DNA from: Candidatus Rokuibacteriota bacterium | GTDB lineage: Bacteria > Methylomirabilota > Methylomirabilia > Rokubacteriales > CSP1-6 | Direction: 5' to 3' | Assembly: GCA_003220345.1 (NCBI GenBank) | Contig: QHSC01000092.1 | Location: 1 to 64,000, forward strand | Length of the DNA stretch: 64,000 nt | Shown here: in pieces, positions 10,556 to 19,547 of the stretch | Layout: every line of letters starts with the position of its first letter | Numbering within the stretch: the first letter of the stretch is position 1 | The notes under the pieces: generated by a model | Database searches by the model: none | The model's input: only the letters and a program-made list of their open reading frames with translations | What the model was told of the DNA's origin: nothing | Made by a program: the position numbers and the translations under genes

Positions 10556-11752
10556 TCAGATCACGCGGTCACGACGAAGGCCCGCGATGTCCCCCGCCGC
10601 ATAGCCCAGGCCGGCCAGGACGTCGTCGGTATGCTGGCCGAGCTTCGGCGCCGTCACCCGCACGGCCACCGCGCTGTCGGACATCTTCACGGGCGTCCGG
10701 ATGTGGGGCACGCGGCCGAGCTCGGTATCCTCGGCGTGCACGACCATCTCGCGGTGCAGCACCTGCGGATCGGCGAAGAGCTGCTCGTAGGTGTACACGG
10801 GCCCGCACGGCACTCCCGCGTCGTCCAGCGCCTTGATCCAGTGCGCGGTGGGCGCCGTGGCCAGGACCGCCGAGATCTCCTTCTCGAGGGCGAAGCGATT
10901 CTTCCGGCGATCGGGGCCGCGGCGGAAGCGCGGGTCCTCGAGCCACTCGGGATGGCCGAGGGCGGGCGCGCAGCGCTCCCAGATGCCCTGGCCGGCCGCG
11001 CCGATCATCATGTAGCCGTCCTTGGTCTCGAAGCGCTGGTACGGCGCGTTCTGCCGATGGCGGGAGCCCATTCGCTTGGGCTCCACGTGATCGGCGAGCC
11101 AGCCCGCGCTCGTCCACGAGGAAAAGGCCACCGCCGTCTCCAGGAGCGAGCACTCGACGCGCTGTCCCTGGCCCGTGCGCTGCCGCTCGTAGAGGGCGGC
11201 GAGGATGCCCTGCACTCCCCACATGCCGGTGCCGAGATCGCAGATGGGCAGGCCCACCGAGGTCGGAGGCCCGTCCGGCTCTCCCGTGACGTGCATGATC
11301 CCGCCCATGCCTTGCGCGATCAGATCGAAGCCGCCCTTCTCGCGATAGGGCCCATCAGAGCCGAAGCCGGAAAGCTGGGCATAGACGAGGCGCGGGTTCT
11401 TCTCCTTGAGCGTCTCGAAGCCGAGCCCGGCCCGCTCCATGACGGTGGCGCGGTAGTTTTCCACGAGCACGTCCATGCCGGCGACGAGCTTGAGGAAGAT
11501 CTCCTTGCCGCGGGGCGACTTGTAATCGAGCGTCAGGCTCTTCTTGTTGCGGTTGATGTAGCGGAAGTAGGGATTGCGCTCGCTGCCGTCGCCCATGGCG
11601 CGCGAGGAATCGCCCGCCCCGGGCCGCTCCACCTTGATCACGTCGGCGCCCATGTCGGCCAGGATCATGGTGCAGTACGGCCCCGCCATGTGCTCGGTCA
11701 GGTCGAGAACCCTGAGCCCATCCAGGGGCCCGCGCGCGTTCTTCTGGGCCAT
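10556..11752 (-). CDS. Family III CoA-transferase (CaiB/BaiF/Frc type)
   Basis: 398 residues, the usual length. It opens with GPLDGLRVLDLTEHMAGPYC, followed by DVIKVERPGAGD, the ENYRATVMERAGLG segment and YAQLSGFGSDGP; LPICDLGTGM holds the position of the catalytic Asp that forms the acyl-aspartyl intermediate. It transfers CoA between an acyl-CoA and a free carboxylic acid in the cytosol. GGAGG precedes the ATG. It follows poxB on the same strand after 74 nt. The acid substrate cannot be predicted; formyl-CoA, succinyl-CoA and carnitine-type donors are all known in the family. Confidence 0.88.
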   Translation of the reverse strand: MAQKNARGPLDGLRVLDLTEHMAGPYCTMILADMGADVIKVERPGAGDSSRAMGDGSERNPYFRYINRNKKSLTLDYKSPRGKEIFLKLVAGMDVLVENYRATVMERAGLGFETLKEKNPRLVYAQLSGFGSDGPYREKGGFDLIAQGMGGIMHVTGEPDGPPTSVGLPICDLGTGMWGVQGILAALYERQRTGQGQRVECSLLETAVAFSSWTSAGWLADHVEPKRMGSRHRQNAPYQRFETKDGYMMIGAAGQGIWERCAPALGHPEWLEDPRFRRGPDRRKNRFALEKEISAVLATAPTAHWIKALDDAGVPCGPVYTYEQLFADPQVLHREMVVHAEDTELGRVPHIRTPVKMSDSAVAVRVTAPKLGQHTDDVLAGLGYAAGDIAGLRRDRVI

Positions 11753-11826
11753 GTCACCTCCGTGAAAGTCACGTCTTCATGCCGGCCGCTCACGAAGCCG
11801 GAGGGCATCATAGCTTGCCCGCGCCT

Positions 11827-13551
11827 CTAACGGAAGAGATTGACCTTGGCCAGATCGATGATTTCCTCGCCGCGCCCGCTCAGCACGGCCTTGAGCATGA
11901 AGAGACCGAAGCCGGTCATCTGATCGAGCTTGATCGAGGGCGGCATGGCCAGCTCCTGCCGGTGGACGAGAACCTCGACGAGGGCGGGTCCGTCATGACG
12001 GAGAGCCTGCGTGATCATCGGCCGAACCTGTTCGGGCGCTTCCGCGGTCATCCCCAGGAGGCCGGCCGCCTCGGCCATCTTCGCGAAATCCGGGTTGTGA
12101 AGATCGGTGGCGAAGTCCAGGAAACCGGCGGCCTTCATCTCCAGCTCCACGAAGGCGAGGGCGTTGTTCTTGAAGACGATCACCTTGACGGGCGCCTGCA
12201 GCTGCCGCAGGGAGAGCAGATCTCCCATGAGCATGGCGAGACCGCCGTCTCCAGACAAGGAGATGACCTGGCGTCGGGGATGACTGACCTGGGCGCCGAT
12301 GGCCTGGGGGAGGGCATTGGCCATGGAGCCGTGATTGAAGGAGCCGAGCAGGCGCCGCTGGCCGTTCATGGTGAGATAGCGCGCCGCCCAGACGGTCGGG
12401 GTGCCCACGTCGCAGGAAAACACGGCGTCCGGGGCGGCGATCTCGTCGAGCACCCGAACCACGTACTGGGGATGAATGGTTTTCTTGCCCGGCTCGCCCT
12501 GGGCCAGCTCGTCGAGGCTCTTCCGCGCTTTCCGATAATGGTCGAGCGAGGCTCGGAGGTGCTTGTCGTCTCCATTCTGCTCGAGCTGGGGCAGGAGAGC
12601 CCGGAGGGTCGTCTTGGTGTCCCCCACGAAACCGTGGTCGACCTTGGTGCGCCGGCCGAGCTGCTCGCCGCGGAGGTCGATCTGCACGACGGTCGCGTCC
12701 GTGGGAAAGAACTGCTGGTACGGGAAGTCCGTCCCGATCATCAGCAAGAGGTCACAGTTCATCATGGCGTGATAGCCGGAGGAGAAGCCGAGCAGCCCGG
12801 TCATGCCCACGTCGAAAGGATTGTCGTACTCGATGAACTCCTTTCCGCGCATGGCATGCACGATGGGAGCGTTCAGCTTGCCCGCGAGCTGGATCAGCTC
12901 GGTATGGGCCCCCGCGCAGCCCGCACCTGCCAGGATGGTGACCTTCTGCGTCGCATTGAGAAGCTTGGCCAACACGAAGATCTCCTCGGGCGAAGGAGAC
13001 ACGCTGGGCTTGGGCGGGGGGAAATGCAGGCGCGGGTGATCCGCGAGGGCGTCGCGCAAGGCGATGTCTCCGGGCAGGGCGATGACCGACACGCCGCGCC
13101 GCGAGAGCGCCGTCTGGATGGCGATCTCCAGGACCCTGGGCATGTGCTCGGGCTGGGACACCAGCTCGCAATAGTGGCTGCACTGCGCGAAGAGGTGCTC
13201 CGGGCGGGTCTCCTGGAAGTATCCGCTGCCGATCTCGTGGCTGGGGATCTGCGCGGCGATGGCGAGGACGGGCACCCGGCTGCGGTGACAGTCGTAGAGG
13301 CCGTTGATCAGGTGCAGATTGCCGGGACCACAGCTGCCTGCGCAGACGGCCAGGCCTCCGGTGAGATGCGCGTCTGCGCCCGCGGCGAAGGCCGCCGTCT
13401 CCTCGTGCCTCACGTGCACCCACCGCACACGCTCCTGCCGGCGAATCGAATCGGTGATTCCGTTCAGGGAGTCGCCGGCTACGCCGTAGATCCTCTCGAC
13501 TCCCTGGGCGACCAGAGTGTCGACGAGGAGATCCGCGATCGTCTTGGCCAT
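11827..13551 (-). CDS. poxB: Pyruvate oxidase / pyruvate:quinone oxidoreductase (ThDP, FAD)
   Basis: 574 residues, close to E. coli PoxB (572) and colinear from memory: GVAGDSLNGI near the N-terminus, the ThDP-activating Glu in VRHEETAAFAAGA, CAGSCGPGNLHLINGLYDCHR, and the ThDP-binding SGDGGLAM with the matching NN. Most telling is the C-terminal segment LSGRGEEIIDLAK, the amphipathic peptide by which PoxB docks on the membrane to pass electrons to quinone. It therefore probably decarboxylates pyruvate to acetate plus CO2 at the inner membrane. A TACAAT box is visible 70 nt upstream. Acetolactate synthase and other ThDP enzymes lack that tail. Confidence 0.9.
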   Translation of the reverse strand: MAKTIADLLVDTLVAQGVERIYGVAGDSLNGITDSIRRQERVRWVHVRHEETAAFAAGADAHLTGGLAVCAGSCGPGNLHLINGLYDCHRSRVPVLAIAAQIPSHEIGSGYFQETRPEHLFAQCSHYCELVSQPEHMPRVLEIAIQTALSRRGVSVIALPGDIALRDALADHPRLHFPPPKPSVSPSPEEIFVLAKLLNATQKVTILAGAGCAGAHTELIQLAGKLNAPIVHAMRGKEFIEYDNPFDVGMTGLLGFSSGYHAMMNCDLLLMIGTDFPYQQFFPTDATVVQIDLRGEQLGRRTKVDHGFVGDTKTTLRALLPQLEQNGDDKHLRASLDHYRKARKSLDELAQGEPGKKTIHPQYVVRVLDEIAAPDAVFSCDVGTPTVWAARYLTMNGQRRLLGSFNHGSMANALPQAIGAQVSHPRRQVISLSGDGGLAMLMGDLLSLRQLQAPVKVIVFKNNALAFVELEMKAAGFLDFATDLHNPDFAKMAEAAGLLGMTAEAPEQVRPMITQALRHDGPALVEVLVHRQELAMPPSIKLDQMTGFGLFMLKAVLSGRGEEIIDLAKVNLFR

Positions 13552-13709
13552 GGCACCTCACGCTCCTTTTTTCATGACGCAAAAGCCCCTCTTTCGGCGG
13601 TGGAGCTCGCGTTCGTTCTCATTGTAGTCCTGGCATCAACCGTCCGGGGCGCGCGGAGGGGCCGGATCCGGTTGACGATGGCGTCCCCCCTGTGCCAGCG
13701 TGATGGCCC

Positions 13710-14489
13710 GTGAGAAAACAAGGCCGCCGTCCCCCTCTCGGGCGTGACGTGATGCTGTGCTTGCTCGCCTGGGCCGCGGGTATCGTCGACGCGGTCAGCT
13801 ACCTGGGCCTCGGCCGCGTGTTCACCGCGATGATGACGGGAAACACGGTGTTGCTCGCCCTGGCCATCGGACAGGGGGAGAGCATGGCCATCTTGCGCTC
13901 GGCCCTCGCCCTCGCCGGGTTCAGCGTGGGCGCGGCAACGGGGGCGTTCATCGTCTCGCGGGGGCGGTCACGAGACGAGTGGCCCCCGAGTGTCACGGCC
14001 GCCTTCGCCTTCGAGGCGCTCCTTCTCGCGGGATTCACGGCGGTGTGGCACGTGGCGGGGAGCACGCTCACCACCGGTACGACCAACCTGCTCATCGTCC
14101 TCTCAGGTCTCGCCATGGGCGTCCAGGCCGCGGCGGTGCGCCATCTGGGGATTCCCGGGGTGGCAACGACGTATCTCACGGGCACGCTCACGAGCCTGAT
14201 GGCCGAGCTGGTGGGCTGGGGGCGCGCGCTGGCAGGGGCGTCGCTGCGCGCGGCCTCGAGCGCCGAGAGGGCGATCGACGCGTCGGCGAGCCTGAAGTGG
14301 CCGCAGCGCATCGGGCTCCTCACCGGGATTTTCTTCGTCTACGCCCTGGGCGCGCTCGTGGGCGGCGCGCTGCACGCGCGCTCATCGACGCTGGTGGCCT
14401 GGCTGCCCTTCGCGGCGGTCGTCGTGGTCGTGGTGAACGGAGTGATGCGTCATCGACATGCCGGGCACGGCTCCCGAGGAGGAAGCTAG
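13710..14489 (+). CDS. DUF1275 (YoaK-like) integral membrane protein
   Basis: 259 residues, six to seven predicted membrane helices. The family signature is the first two helices: AAGIVDAVSYLGLGRVFTAMMTGN, with conserved Asp and TGN. A second repeat-like half contains GVQAAAVRHLGIPGVATTYLTGTL. Function of DUF1275 is unknown; a transporter role is commonly guessed. GTG start at 13710 chosen because it precedes the first helix directly. Transcribed away from poxB across a 158-nt gap in which I see nothing beyond the poxB promoter region. Confidence 0.85.
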   Translation: MRKQGRRPPLGRDVMLCLLAWAAGIVDAVSYLGLGRVFTAMMTGNTVLLALAIGQGESMAILRSALALAGFSVGAATGAFIVSRGRSRDEWPPSVTAAFAFEALLLAGFTAVWHVAGSTLTTGTTNLLIVLSGLAMGVQAAAVRHLGIPGVATTYLTGTLTSLMAELVGWGRALAGASLRAASSAERAIDASASLKWPQRIGLLTGIFFVYALGALVGGALHARSSTLVAWLPFAAVVVVVVNGVMRHRHAGHGSRGGS

Positions 14490-14616
14490 CCATGGGGCGG
14501 CCCGGGCGTTTCCGTGCGTGAGGTGTTTTCGGTCTGCCACAGCCTGACTCAACCGCCAAGGCATGCCCTTCACGGCTCTTCCCTATGGATATATACTTCA
14601 GCGATTGGCAAAGACG

Positions 14617-15930
14617 ATGGAAACGGACTCCGCCCGCCCCCGGCAGACCGCAGACGCCCTTCAAGGCATGATTCTCGACGCCCGCCGGGTCGAGCTCGAG
14701 CTGGTGGAGGAGCTGACGGACGATCAGATGCTGGGGGCCAGACGGCATTTCGTGGAGCCACCGATCTGGGAGATCGGGCACGTCGGCTGGTTCCAGGAGT
14801 ACTGGATCCTGCGTCACCTCGACGGCGCTTCTCCGCTTCTGTCGGGCTCGGACGGAATCTACGATTCGTTCAACGTTTCCTACACACGCCGCTGGGACCA
14901 TCGCTTCCCGTCTCGTCGGGCGACGCTTGCCTATATCGGGGATGTGCTTCGACGGAGTGTGGACCGGCTGGGCTCGCGCGAGCCGAGTCCCCAGGAGGCG
15001 TACTTCTACACGCTGGCCGCGCTGCACGAGGACATGCACGCGGAGAACCTGACCCTGATCCGGCAGACGCTGGGTTATCCCCGGCCCGCCCTGTCGAGCC
15101 TCGATCCGGTGTCGGCGGCACCCGTGATCGATCCGACGTACCAGCCTCGCGACGTCGAGGTGCGCGGCGGCGCGTTCATGCTTGGCGCCTCGCCCGACGA
15201 ACCCTTCGTCTTCGACAACGAGAAGTGGGCGCATCCCGTGGAGGTGGCTCCCTTCCGGATCTCCTCCACGGCCGTGACGAACGCCGAGTACGAGGCCTTC
15301 GTCGACGACGGCGGCTACCGCCGGCGTGAGCTGTGGGGCCGCCGGGGCTGGGATTGGCGACGGCGCGAGCAGGCCGAGCATCCGCTGTTCTGGATCCGCG
15401 GGGATGACCGCCGCTGGCGCGAGTGCCGGTTCGGTCTTCCCGCTCTGCTCGAGCCGTGGCACCCCGTTGTCCACGTCAACTGGTACGAGGCCGAGGCGTA
15501 CTGCCGCTGGGCCCGCCGCCGGCTTCCCAGCGAGGCGGAGTGGGAGATGGCCGCCACGCTCGATCCCGCCACGGGCGGCAAGCGACGCTTCCCGTGGGGC
15601 AACGAGCCGCCCACGCCCGAGCGGACCAATCTCGACTACCGGGCGGGGGGAACCATCGACGTCCGCGCGCTGCCTGCCGGCGACAGCGCGGTCGGCTGCC
15701 GACAGATGATCGGCAACACGTGGGAGTGGGTGGCGGACACCTTCGAGCCGTATCCCGGGTACATCTGCGATCCCTACCAGGAGTATTCCCAGCCGTACTT
15801 CGGCCAGAAGAAGGTGCTCAAGGGCGGGGGCTGGACGACGCGCTCCCGCTTGATCCGGAGCACCTGGCGCAATTTTTACAAGCACCACCGCAGGAACATC
15901 TTCTCGGGGTTCAGAACCGCCGCGAGGTGA
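14617..15930 (+). CDS. EgtB/SenA-like non-haem iron sulfoxide/selenoxide synthase (DinB + FGE-sulfatase domains)
   Basis: 437 residues. An N-terminal DinB-like helical domain carries the iron-binding HX3HXE motif HEDMHAE (His137, His141, Glu143) and an earlier His in WEIGHVGWFQE. The C-terminal FGE-sulfatase (C-type lectin) domain spans about 165-435, with GEAEWEMAA-type, IGNTWEWVADTF and RSTWRNFYKHHRRNIFSGFR segments. Such enzymes couple a thiol or selenol to the imidazole of trimethylhistidine (EgtB, SenA) or histidine (OvoA). The EPPIWEIGHVGWFQE context resembles SenA more than EgtB in my memory. No EgtD, SenB or SenC gene is nearby. ATG 14617 preferred; the track's 14563 would put a TATACT-type box inside the gene. 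Confidence 0.7.
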   Translation: METDSARPRQTADALQGMILDARRVELELVEELTDDQMLGARRHFVEPPIWEIGHVGWFQEYWILRHLDGASPLLSGSDGIYDSFNVSYTRRWDHRFPSRRATLAYIGDVLRRSVDRLGSREPSPQEAYFYTLAALHEDMHAENLTLIRQTLGYPRPALSSLDPVSAAPVIDPTYQPRDVEVRGGAFMLGASPDEPFVFDNEKWAHPVEVAPFRISSTAVTNAEYEAFVDDGGYRRRELWGRRGWDWRRREQAEHPLFWIRGDDRRWRECRFGLPALLEPWHPVVHVNWYEAEAYCRWARRRLPSEAEWEMAATLDPATGGKRRFPWGNEPPTPERTNLDYRAGGTIDVRALPAGDSAVGCRQMIGNTWEWVADTFEPYPGYICDPYQEYSQPYFGQKKVLKGGGWTTRSRLIRSTWRNFYKHHRRNIFSGFRTAAR

Positions 15931-16018
15931 CGGGCCTCGCGGGCACGGAAGCCCTCGCCGGCCCACGAGCGGTGCGCGCGGCTATTTCCTCCGCCTCGCC
16001 GCGGCTTCCCGTCTGATA

Positions 16019-17269
16019 ATGGCCGCCATGTCTCGTAGGCCACCGCGCGCAGTGATGCCCACGGCGAGCGCCCGCACTCGAGCCCCGGAGATCCGCGCCC
16101 TGTCAGGCATCCGCGGTATCCCCGTTCTGCTCATCGTGCTCTTCCACTATCACGAATGGAATGGGTACCCGTTCGAGTTCTGGTACGACGCCATCGTCGC
16201 GAAGGGCTATCTCTGGGTCGAGTTCTTCTTTGCGCTGAGCGGCTTCATTCTCTTCTACGTGTACGGGTCGCAGGGCGCCGAGCTCCTCAGGGCCAGGCCG
16301 CTGACCCGGTTTCTCGTCACGCGCCTGTCGCGCATCTATCCGCTGCAGCTGGCCACGCTGCTCGTCATTCTCGGCATAGACGTCTGGGACAGGACGGCCG
16401 CTCCCCACCGGCCCGGCGCGTCGATCTTCGACGTGGCGGGCAATCCAGAGATGACGGTGGGGACGTTCCTCAGCAACCTCGCCCTGATCCAGGCGTGGAA
16501 CATCCACGACAAGTTGACCTGGAACTCGCCAGCATGGTTCGTGAGCGTGGAAGCGTTCCTGTACCTGGCGTTTCCTGCCCTCCTCGCCCTGTCGGGCGCT
16601 CGGTTCGGCGGGCGGACGGTCGTGGTCGGCGCGGCGAGCGCGGCGCTGCTCGTCATCCTCGCGGTGACGTCCGGGATGGGCATGGACCTGGCCCATCGCA
16701 ACGGCGTCCCGCGCGGTCTGGCGGATTTTGGCATCGGCCTTTTCCTCGGCGCGCTGTTCGTCGAGATCCGGAGGAGAGGCGCCCGCTGGAAGCCCCTACC
16801 GTCGAGCGTCCACACGCTTGTCCAAGTCGCGGTGGTGGCGGAGCTGGTCGCCGGCTTCTATTCGAGCGGGGCCCCGCGGACGCCGCGCGATCTGATGATC
16901 GTGGTGCCCATGTACCTCCTGATCTTCCTGCTCGCCTTCGACCGAGGCCTGATCGCGGAGGCCTTGCGCGCGCGTTGGCTCAGAAAGCTCGGAGAATGGT
17001 CGTTCGCCATCTACATGGTCCAGTTCATCGTGCTGATCTTGCTGCCCTTCGCCGGCCTGCGGTCGATGCGCTGGGCGGAGGCAACCCTGGCCGTGCTCGG
17101 CGCGGCCGTCGCGGGCGGCCTCGCGCATCGGTTCATCGAGCGACCGATGGGCGAGCTGATGCGCGAGCGGCTCCTGAGCGCCAGCGCGGCAAGCGTCACG
17201 ACGGGTCACGCCCCTTCCAGCGGCGGCGCGGCCAGCCCGCTCGACCGTCGCCCCGCTCGGCGGCGGTAG
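16019..17269 (+). CDS. Acyltransferase family 3 (OafA/WecH-like) membrane protein
   Basis: 416 residues with about ten membrane helices, typical for acyltransferase 3. Family marks: the N-terminal EIRALSGIRGIPVLLIVLFHY with the conserved His, GYLWVEFFFALSGFILFYVY, and the Arg-rich loop TRLSRIYPLQLATL. These proteins O-acylate (often acetylate) exported glycans or lipids at the inner membrane. The start at 16019 is uncertain; a second ATG at 16028 is equally possible. The last 64 nt overlap the end of the convergent DUF4349 gene, and the C-terminal 25 residues read like non-conserved tail. Confidence 0.85.
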   Translation: MAAMSRRPPRAVMPTASARTRAPEIRALSGIRGIPVLLIVLFHYHEWNGYPFEFWYDAIVAKGYLWVEFFFALSGFILFYVYGSQGAELLRARPLTRFLVTRLSRIYPLQLATLLVILGIDVWDRTAAPHRPGASIFDVAGNPEMTVGTFLSNLALIQAWNIHDKLTWNSPAWFVSVEAFLYLAFPALLALSGARFGGRTVVVGAASAALLVILAVTSGMGMDLAHRNGVPRGLADFGIGLFLGALFVEIRRRGARWKPLPSSVHTLVQVAVVAELVAGFYSSGAPRTPRDLMIVVPMYLLIFLLAFDRGLIAEALRARWLRKLGEWSFAIYMVQFIVLILLPFAGLRSMRWAEATLAVLGAAVAGGLAHRFIERPMGELMRERLLSASAASVTTGHAPSSGGAASPLDRRPARRR

Positions 17270-18201
17270 ATCATCCAGAGGACAAGGGCGGCGAGGGCGA
17301 GCGGGCTCAGCTGAGCGACGAGCACGGCGGCGGCGAGGGTGAGGCTGAACGCCGTGGACCAGCCCTCGGCGAAGGCCTGCTTCACCTGCTCGACGAAGCG
17401 TGGGAAGAGCCCGTCCGGGGGAGCGACGAGCGGCGCGCGAACGAGCGCGACCTGGATGGTGGCGAGGTCCGTGCGGGCCTTGAGGAAGCGCAGGCGTCCT
17501 GCCGTGCGCTCGATCTCCCCGCGCACGCGGGCCAGCTCGTTCTCGAGGCTCAGCAGATCCTGCACCTTCTGGGCCTTGCCCATGAAGCTCAGGAGCTGCC
17601 CTTCGTGGCGCTCGAGGTTGCGGATGCGGGCTTCGAGGTCGACGAACTCCTCGCTCACGTCCTGCCCGCCGATCTGGCGACCGGTCACGCGCCCGACGCC
17701 GTCGAGATCGCCCAGCACTCTCGCGAACTGAGGGGGCGGCACGTAGGCCGTGATGGTCGCCCGCGCCGTGCCTTTCTGGTCCACCTGGCTGTCCGTGGAG
17801 CTGATGAAGCCGCCGGCGGACTCGACCACACCGGTGAGCCGGGACACGCCCTGGTCGACATCCGCGAGCTCCACGCGGAGGGTGGCGTGACGGATGATGC
17901 GCCGGCCCCAGCCTTCGGACACGGGCGCGGTTGCATTGATGGCCGGCGCTGACGACGGCAGGACCACACTTCTGCTCGCGACCATGCCTTCGAGCTTTGC
18001 CCGCTCCTCGGCGAAGCCCCGAGGAGACGGCTGGTAATCGGCCGGCGACGGACCCGCGCGATGAGCGTCGAGAACTCGGAGCCCCGTGACCGCGGCAAGG
18101 CTCGCGAGCCCGATGATGACGAGAGCGAGGCCTGGTCTCGAGCGAATGATCCTGAACAGGGCGACAGCAATGGAAGGAACGGGCTTCAGCCAGGGACGCA
18201 T
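17206..18201 (-). CDS. DUF4349 domain membrane protein
   Basis: 331 residues. An N-terminal membrane helix (about 24-43), an extracytoplasmic DUF4349 region (about 100-275) beginning IIRHATLRVELADVDQGVSRL and containing GGFISSTDSQ, a helical coiled-coil-like stretch (VDLEARIRNLERHEGQLLSFM ... VQDLLSLENELARVRGEIE), then a second helix near 290-315 and a basic tail. Function of the family is unknown; it is generally a predicted lipoprotein or membrane protein. ATG is preceded by AAGGAGG. It overlaps the acyltransferase gene tail to tail. The 73 nt upstream carry a CCGGAGGAAGTTCCGG hairpin. Confidence 0.85.
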   Translation of the reverse strand: MRPWLKPVPSIAVALFRIIRSRPGLALVIIGLASLAAVTGLRVLDAHRAGPSPADYQPSPRGFAEERAKLEGMVASRSVVLPSSAPAINATAPVSEGWGRRIIRHATLRVELADVDQGVSRLTGVVESAGGFISSTDSQVDQKGTARATITAYVPPPQFARVLGDLDGVGRVTGRQIGGQDVSEEFVDLEARIRNLERHEGQLLSFMGKAQKVQDLLSLENELARVRGEIERTAGRLRFLKARTDLATIQVALVRAPLVAPPDGLFPRFVEQVKQAFAEGWSTAFSLTLAAAVLVAQLSPLALAALVLWMIYRRRAGRRSSGLAAPPLEGA

Positions 18202-18275
18202 CGTGTGTCCTCCTTGCCCCTTAGACCGACAGGGCCGGAGGAAGTTCCGGCGGTCCGGCCCGACTCGGCCGGCCT

Positions 18276-19385
18276 TCAGCTCAGGACGGCGACCTTCTTC
18301 CGCTCGATGAGGCCGAAGTCGATGACGGCGCCGAGCCCGGGGCCCTTGAAGGCGTGGACAAGGCCTTGCTTGTCGACCTCGATGTCCTCGGCGAGGCCGT
18401 ACTTCTGGGCCCCCGCCGGCAGCAGCACCTCGAAGAACTGGCAGTTCTCGATGGCCATGGTCACGTGGAGGTTGGCCACGTTGTTGAGCGAGTTGCCGCC
18501 GTGGTGGATCTCGAAATTCATGTGGAAGGCCTCGGCGAGGTGCGCGGCCTTCACGAGGGCCGTGATGCCGCCCTTCACGGCCACGTCGCCGCGGAGATAG
18601 TCCGTGGCCTGGTGAACGAGCCAGGGCGCGAAGGCGGTGAGCCCGCCCGGCGAGTATTCGGTGGCCAGGATTGGGATGGACAGGTGCTGCTTGAGCTTCA
18701 CATAGCTCAGCAGGTCGTCGTCGGCGAGCGGGTCCTCGTACCAGTGAAAGCCGAGCTCCTCGACGACCTTGCCCACGCGGAGGGCCTCCGGGTACTGGTA
18801 GGCCCAGGTCGAGTCGAGCATGACGGTGAAGCCGTCTCCCACGGCGCGCCGGACGGCGCGACAGACCTCGGCATCGACGACGGGATCGGTGGGCGGGTGG
18901 ATCTTGTAGGCCGTCCAGCCTTCGGCCTTGAAGCGCGTCGCTTCCTCCGCGTACGCCTCCTTGCTCGGCAGGACGGCGGAGCTGGCATAGGCGGGCGCGC
19001 TCTCACGGTACGAGCCGAGCAGGCGGTAGATGGGCAGCCCCGCCACCTTACCCGCGATGTCCCAGAGAGCCACGTCCATGGCCCCGATGGCGCGATAGGT
19101 GGTCTGGCGGTTCTTGTGCCACATCGCCCGGTACAGGCGCTCGCGCTCGAGCGGGTCCTGGTTGACCACGACGGGCTTCAGGTACTGGATGAGCGATTGC
19201 CCGTCCATGTGCGCGCCACGCATGGAGGAGCCGAGGAAGGCGTGGCCCTTGACGCCCTCGTCGGTCTCGATGGTCACGAGGCCGAGCTGGCTCTTGCCGC
19301 TGAACTTCCCCGTGTGCCGGCCGTACGTGGTGGCCGGAATGTCGTCCCAGCCGAACAGCGTGAGATGGACGTCGGTGATCTTCAT
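18276..19385 (-). CDS. Mandelate racemase/muconate lactonizing enzyme (enolase superfamily)
   Basis: 369 residues, full length. The enolase-superfamily layout is clear: an N-terminal capping domain, then barrel residues YKIHP (Lys of the KxK-type strand, here KxH), Asp in MLDSTW, Glu in YEDPL and Glu in ATEYSP as Mg2+ ligands, and His in FEIHHGGNSL near strand 7. It abstracts the alpha proton of a carboxylate to racemise, dehydrate or cycloisomerise it. The KxH variation and the HHGG loop suggest an acid-sugar or related dehydratase, but I cannot assign a substrate. It lies upstream of the SsuABC-like importer's 3' end, separated by an inverted-repeat element. Confidence 0.85.
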   Translation of the reverse strand: MKITDVHLTLFGWDDIPATTYGRHTGKFSGKSQLGLVTIETDEGVKGHAFLGSSMRGAHMDGQSLIQYLKPVVVNQDPLERERLYRAMWHKNRQTTYRAIGAMDVALWDIAGKVAGLPIYRLLGSYRESAPAYASSAVLPSKEAYAEEATRFKAEGWTAYKIHPPTDPVVDAEVCRAVRRAVGDGFTVMLDSTWAYQYPEALRVGKVVEELGFHWYEDPLADDDLLSYVKLKQHLSIPILATEYSPGGLTAFAPWLVHQATDYLRGDVAVKGGITALVKAAHLAEAFHMNFEIHHGGNSLNNVANLHVTMAIENCQFFEVLLPAGAQKYGLAEDIEVDKQGLVHAFKGPGLGAVIDFGLIERKKVAVLS

Positions 19386-19423
19386 GGTGGGGGGAGACTA
19401 TCACAGGTGCTGTGACGCCGGAC

Positions 19424-19531
19424 CCCCTCACCCTGCCCTCTCTCCCGAGTCGGGGGAGAGGGATCCAAAATGAACGAGAGCGTTCGCATTGCGAATCCCT
19501 CTCCCCTCTGGGGAGAGGGCAGGGTGAGGGG
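19424..19531. repeat. Nested inverted-repeat (REP/BIME-like) element
   Basis: Outer arms CCCCTCACCCTGCCCTCTC (from 19424) and GAGAGGGCAGGGTGAGGGG (ending 19531) are perfect complements. Inside lie two smaller hairpins (TCTCCCGAGTCGGGGGAGA and CTCTCCCCTCTGGGGAGAG) and a GGGAGAGGGAT...ATCCCTCTCCC pairing. The element fills the gap between two minus-strand genes. CCCTCACCC...GGGTGAGGG elements are familiar as dispersed non-coding repeats in many GC-rich bacteria; it may also terminate or process the transcript. Confidence 0.8.
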
Positions 19532-19547
19532 CGAAGCTCGTACCTAC

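Noticed and set aside
14563-14616. N-terminal extension of the EgtB/SenA-like protein (start at 14563).
   Set aside because: The extra 18 residues are not family-like and would translate through an AT-rich, promoter-like stretch; the ATG at 14617 begins the DinB domain.
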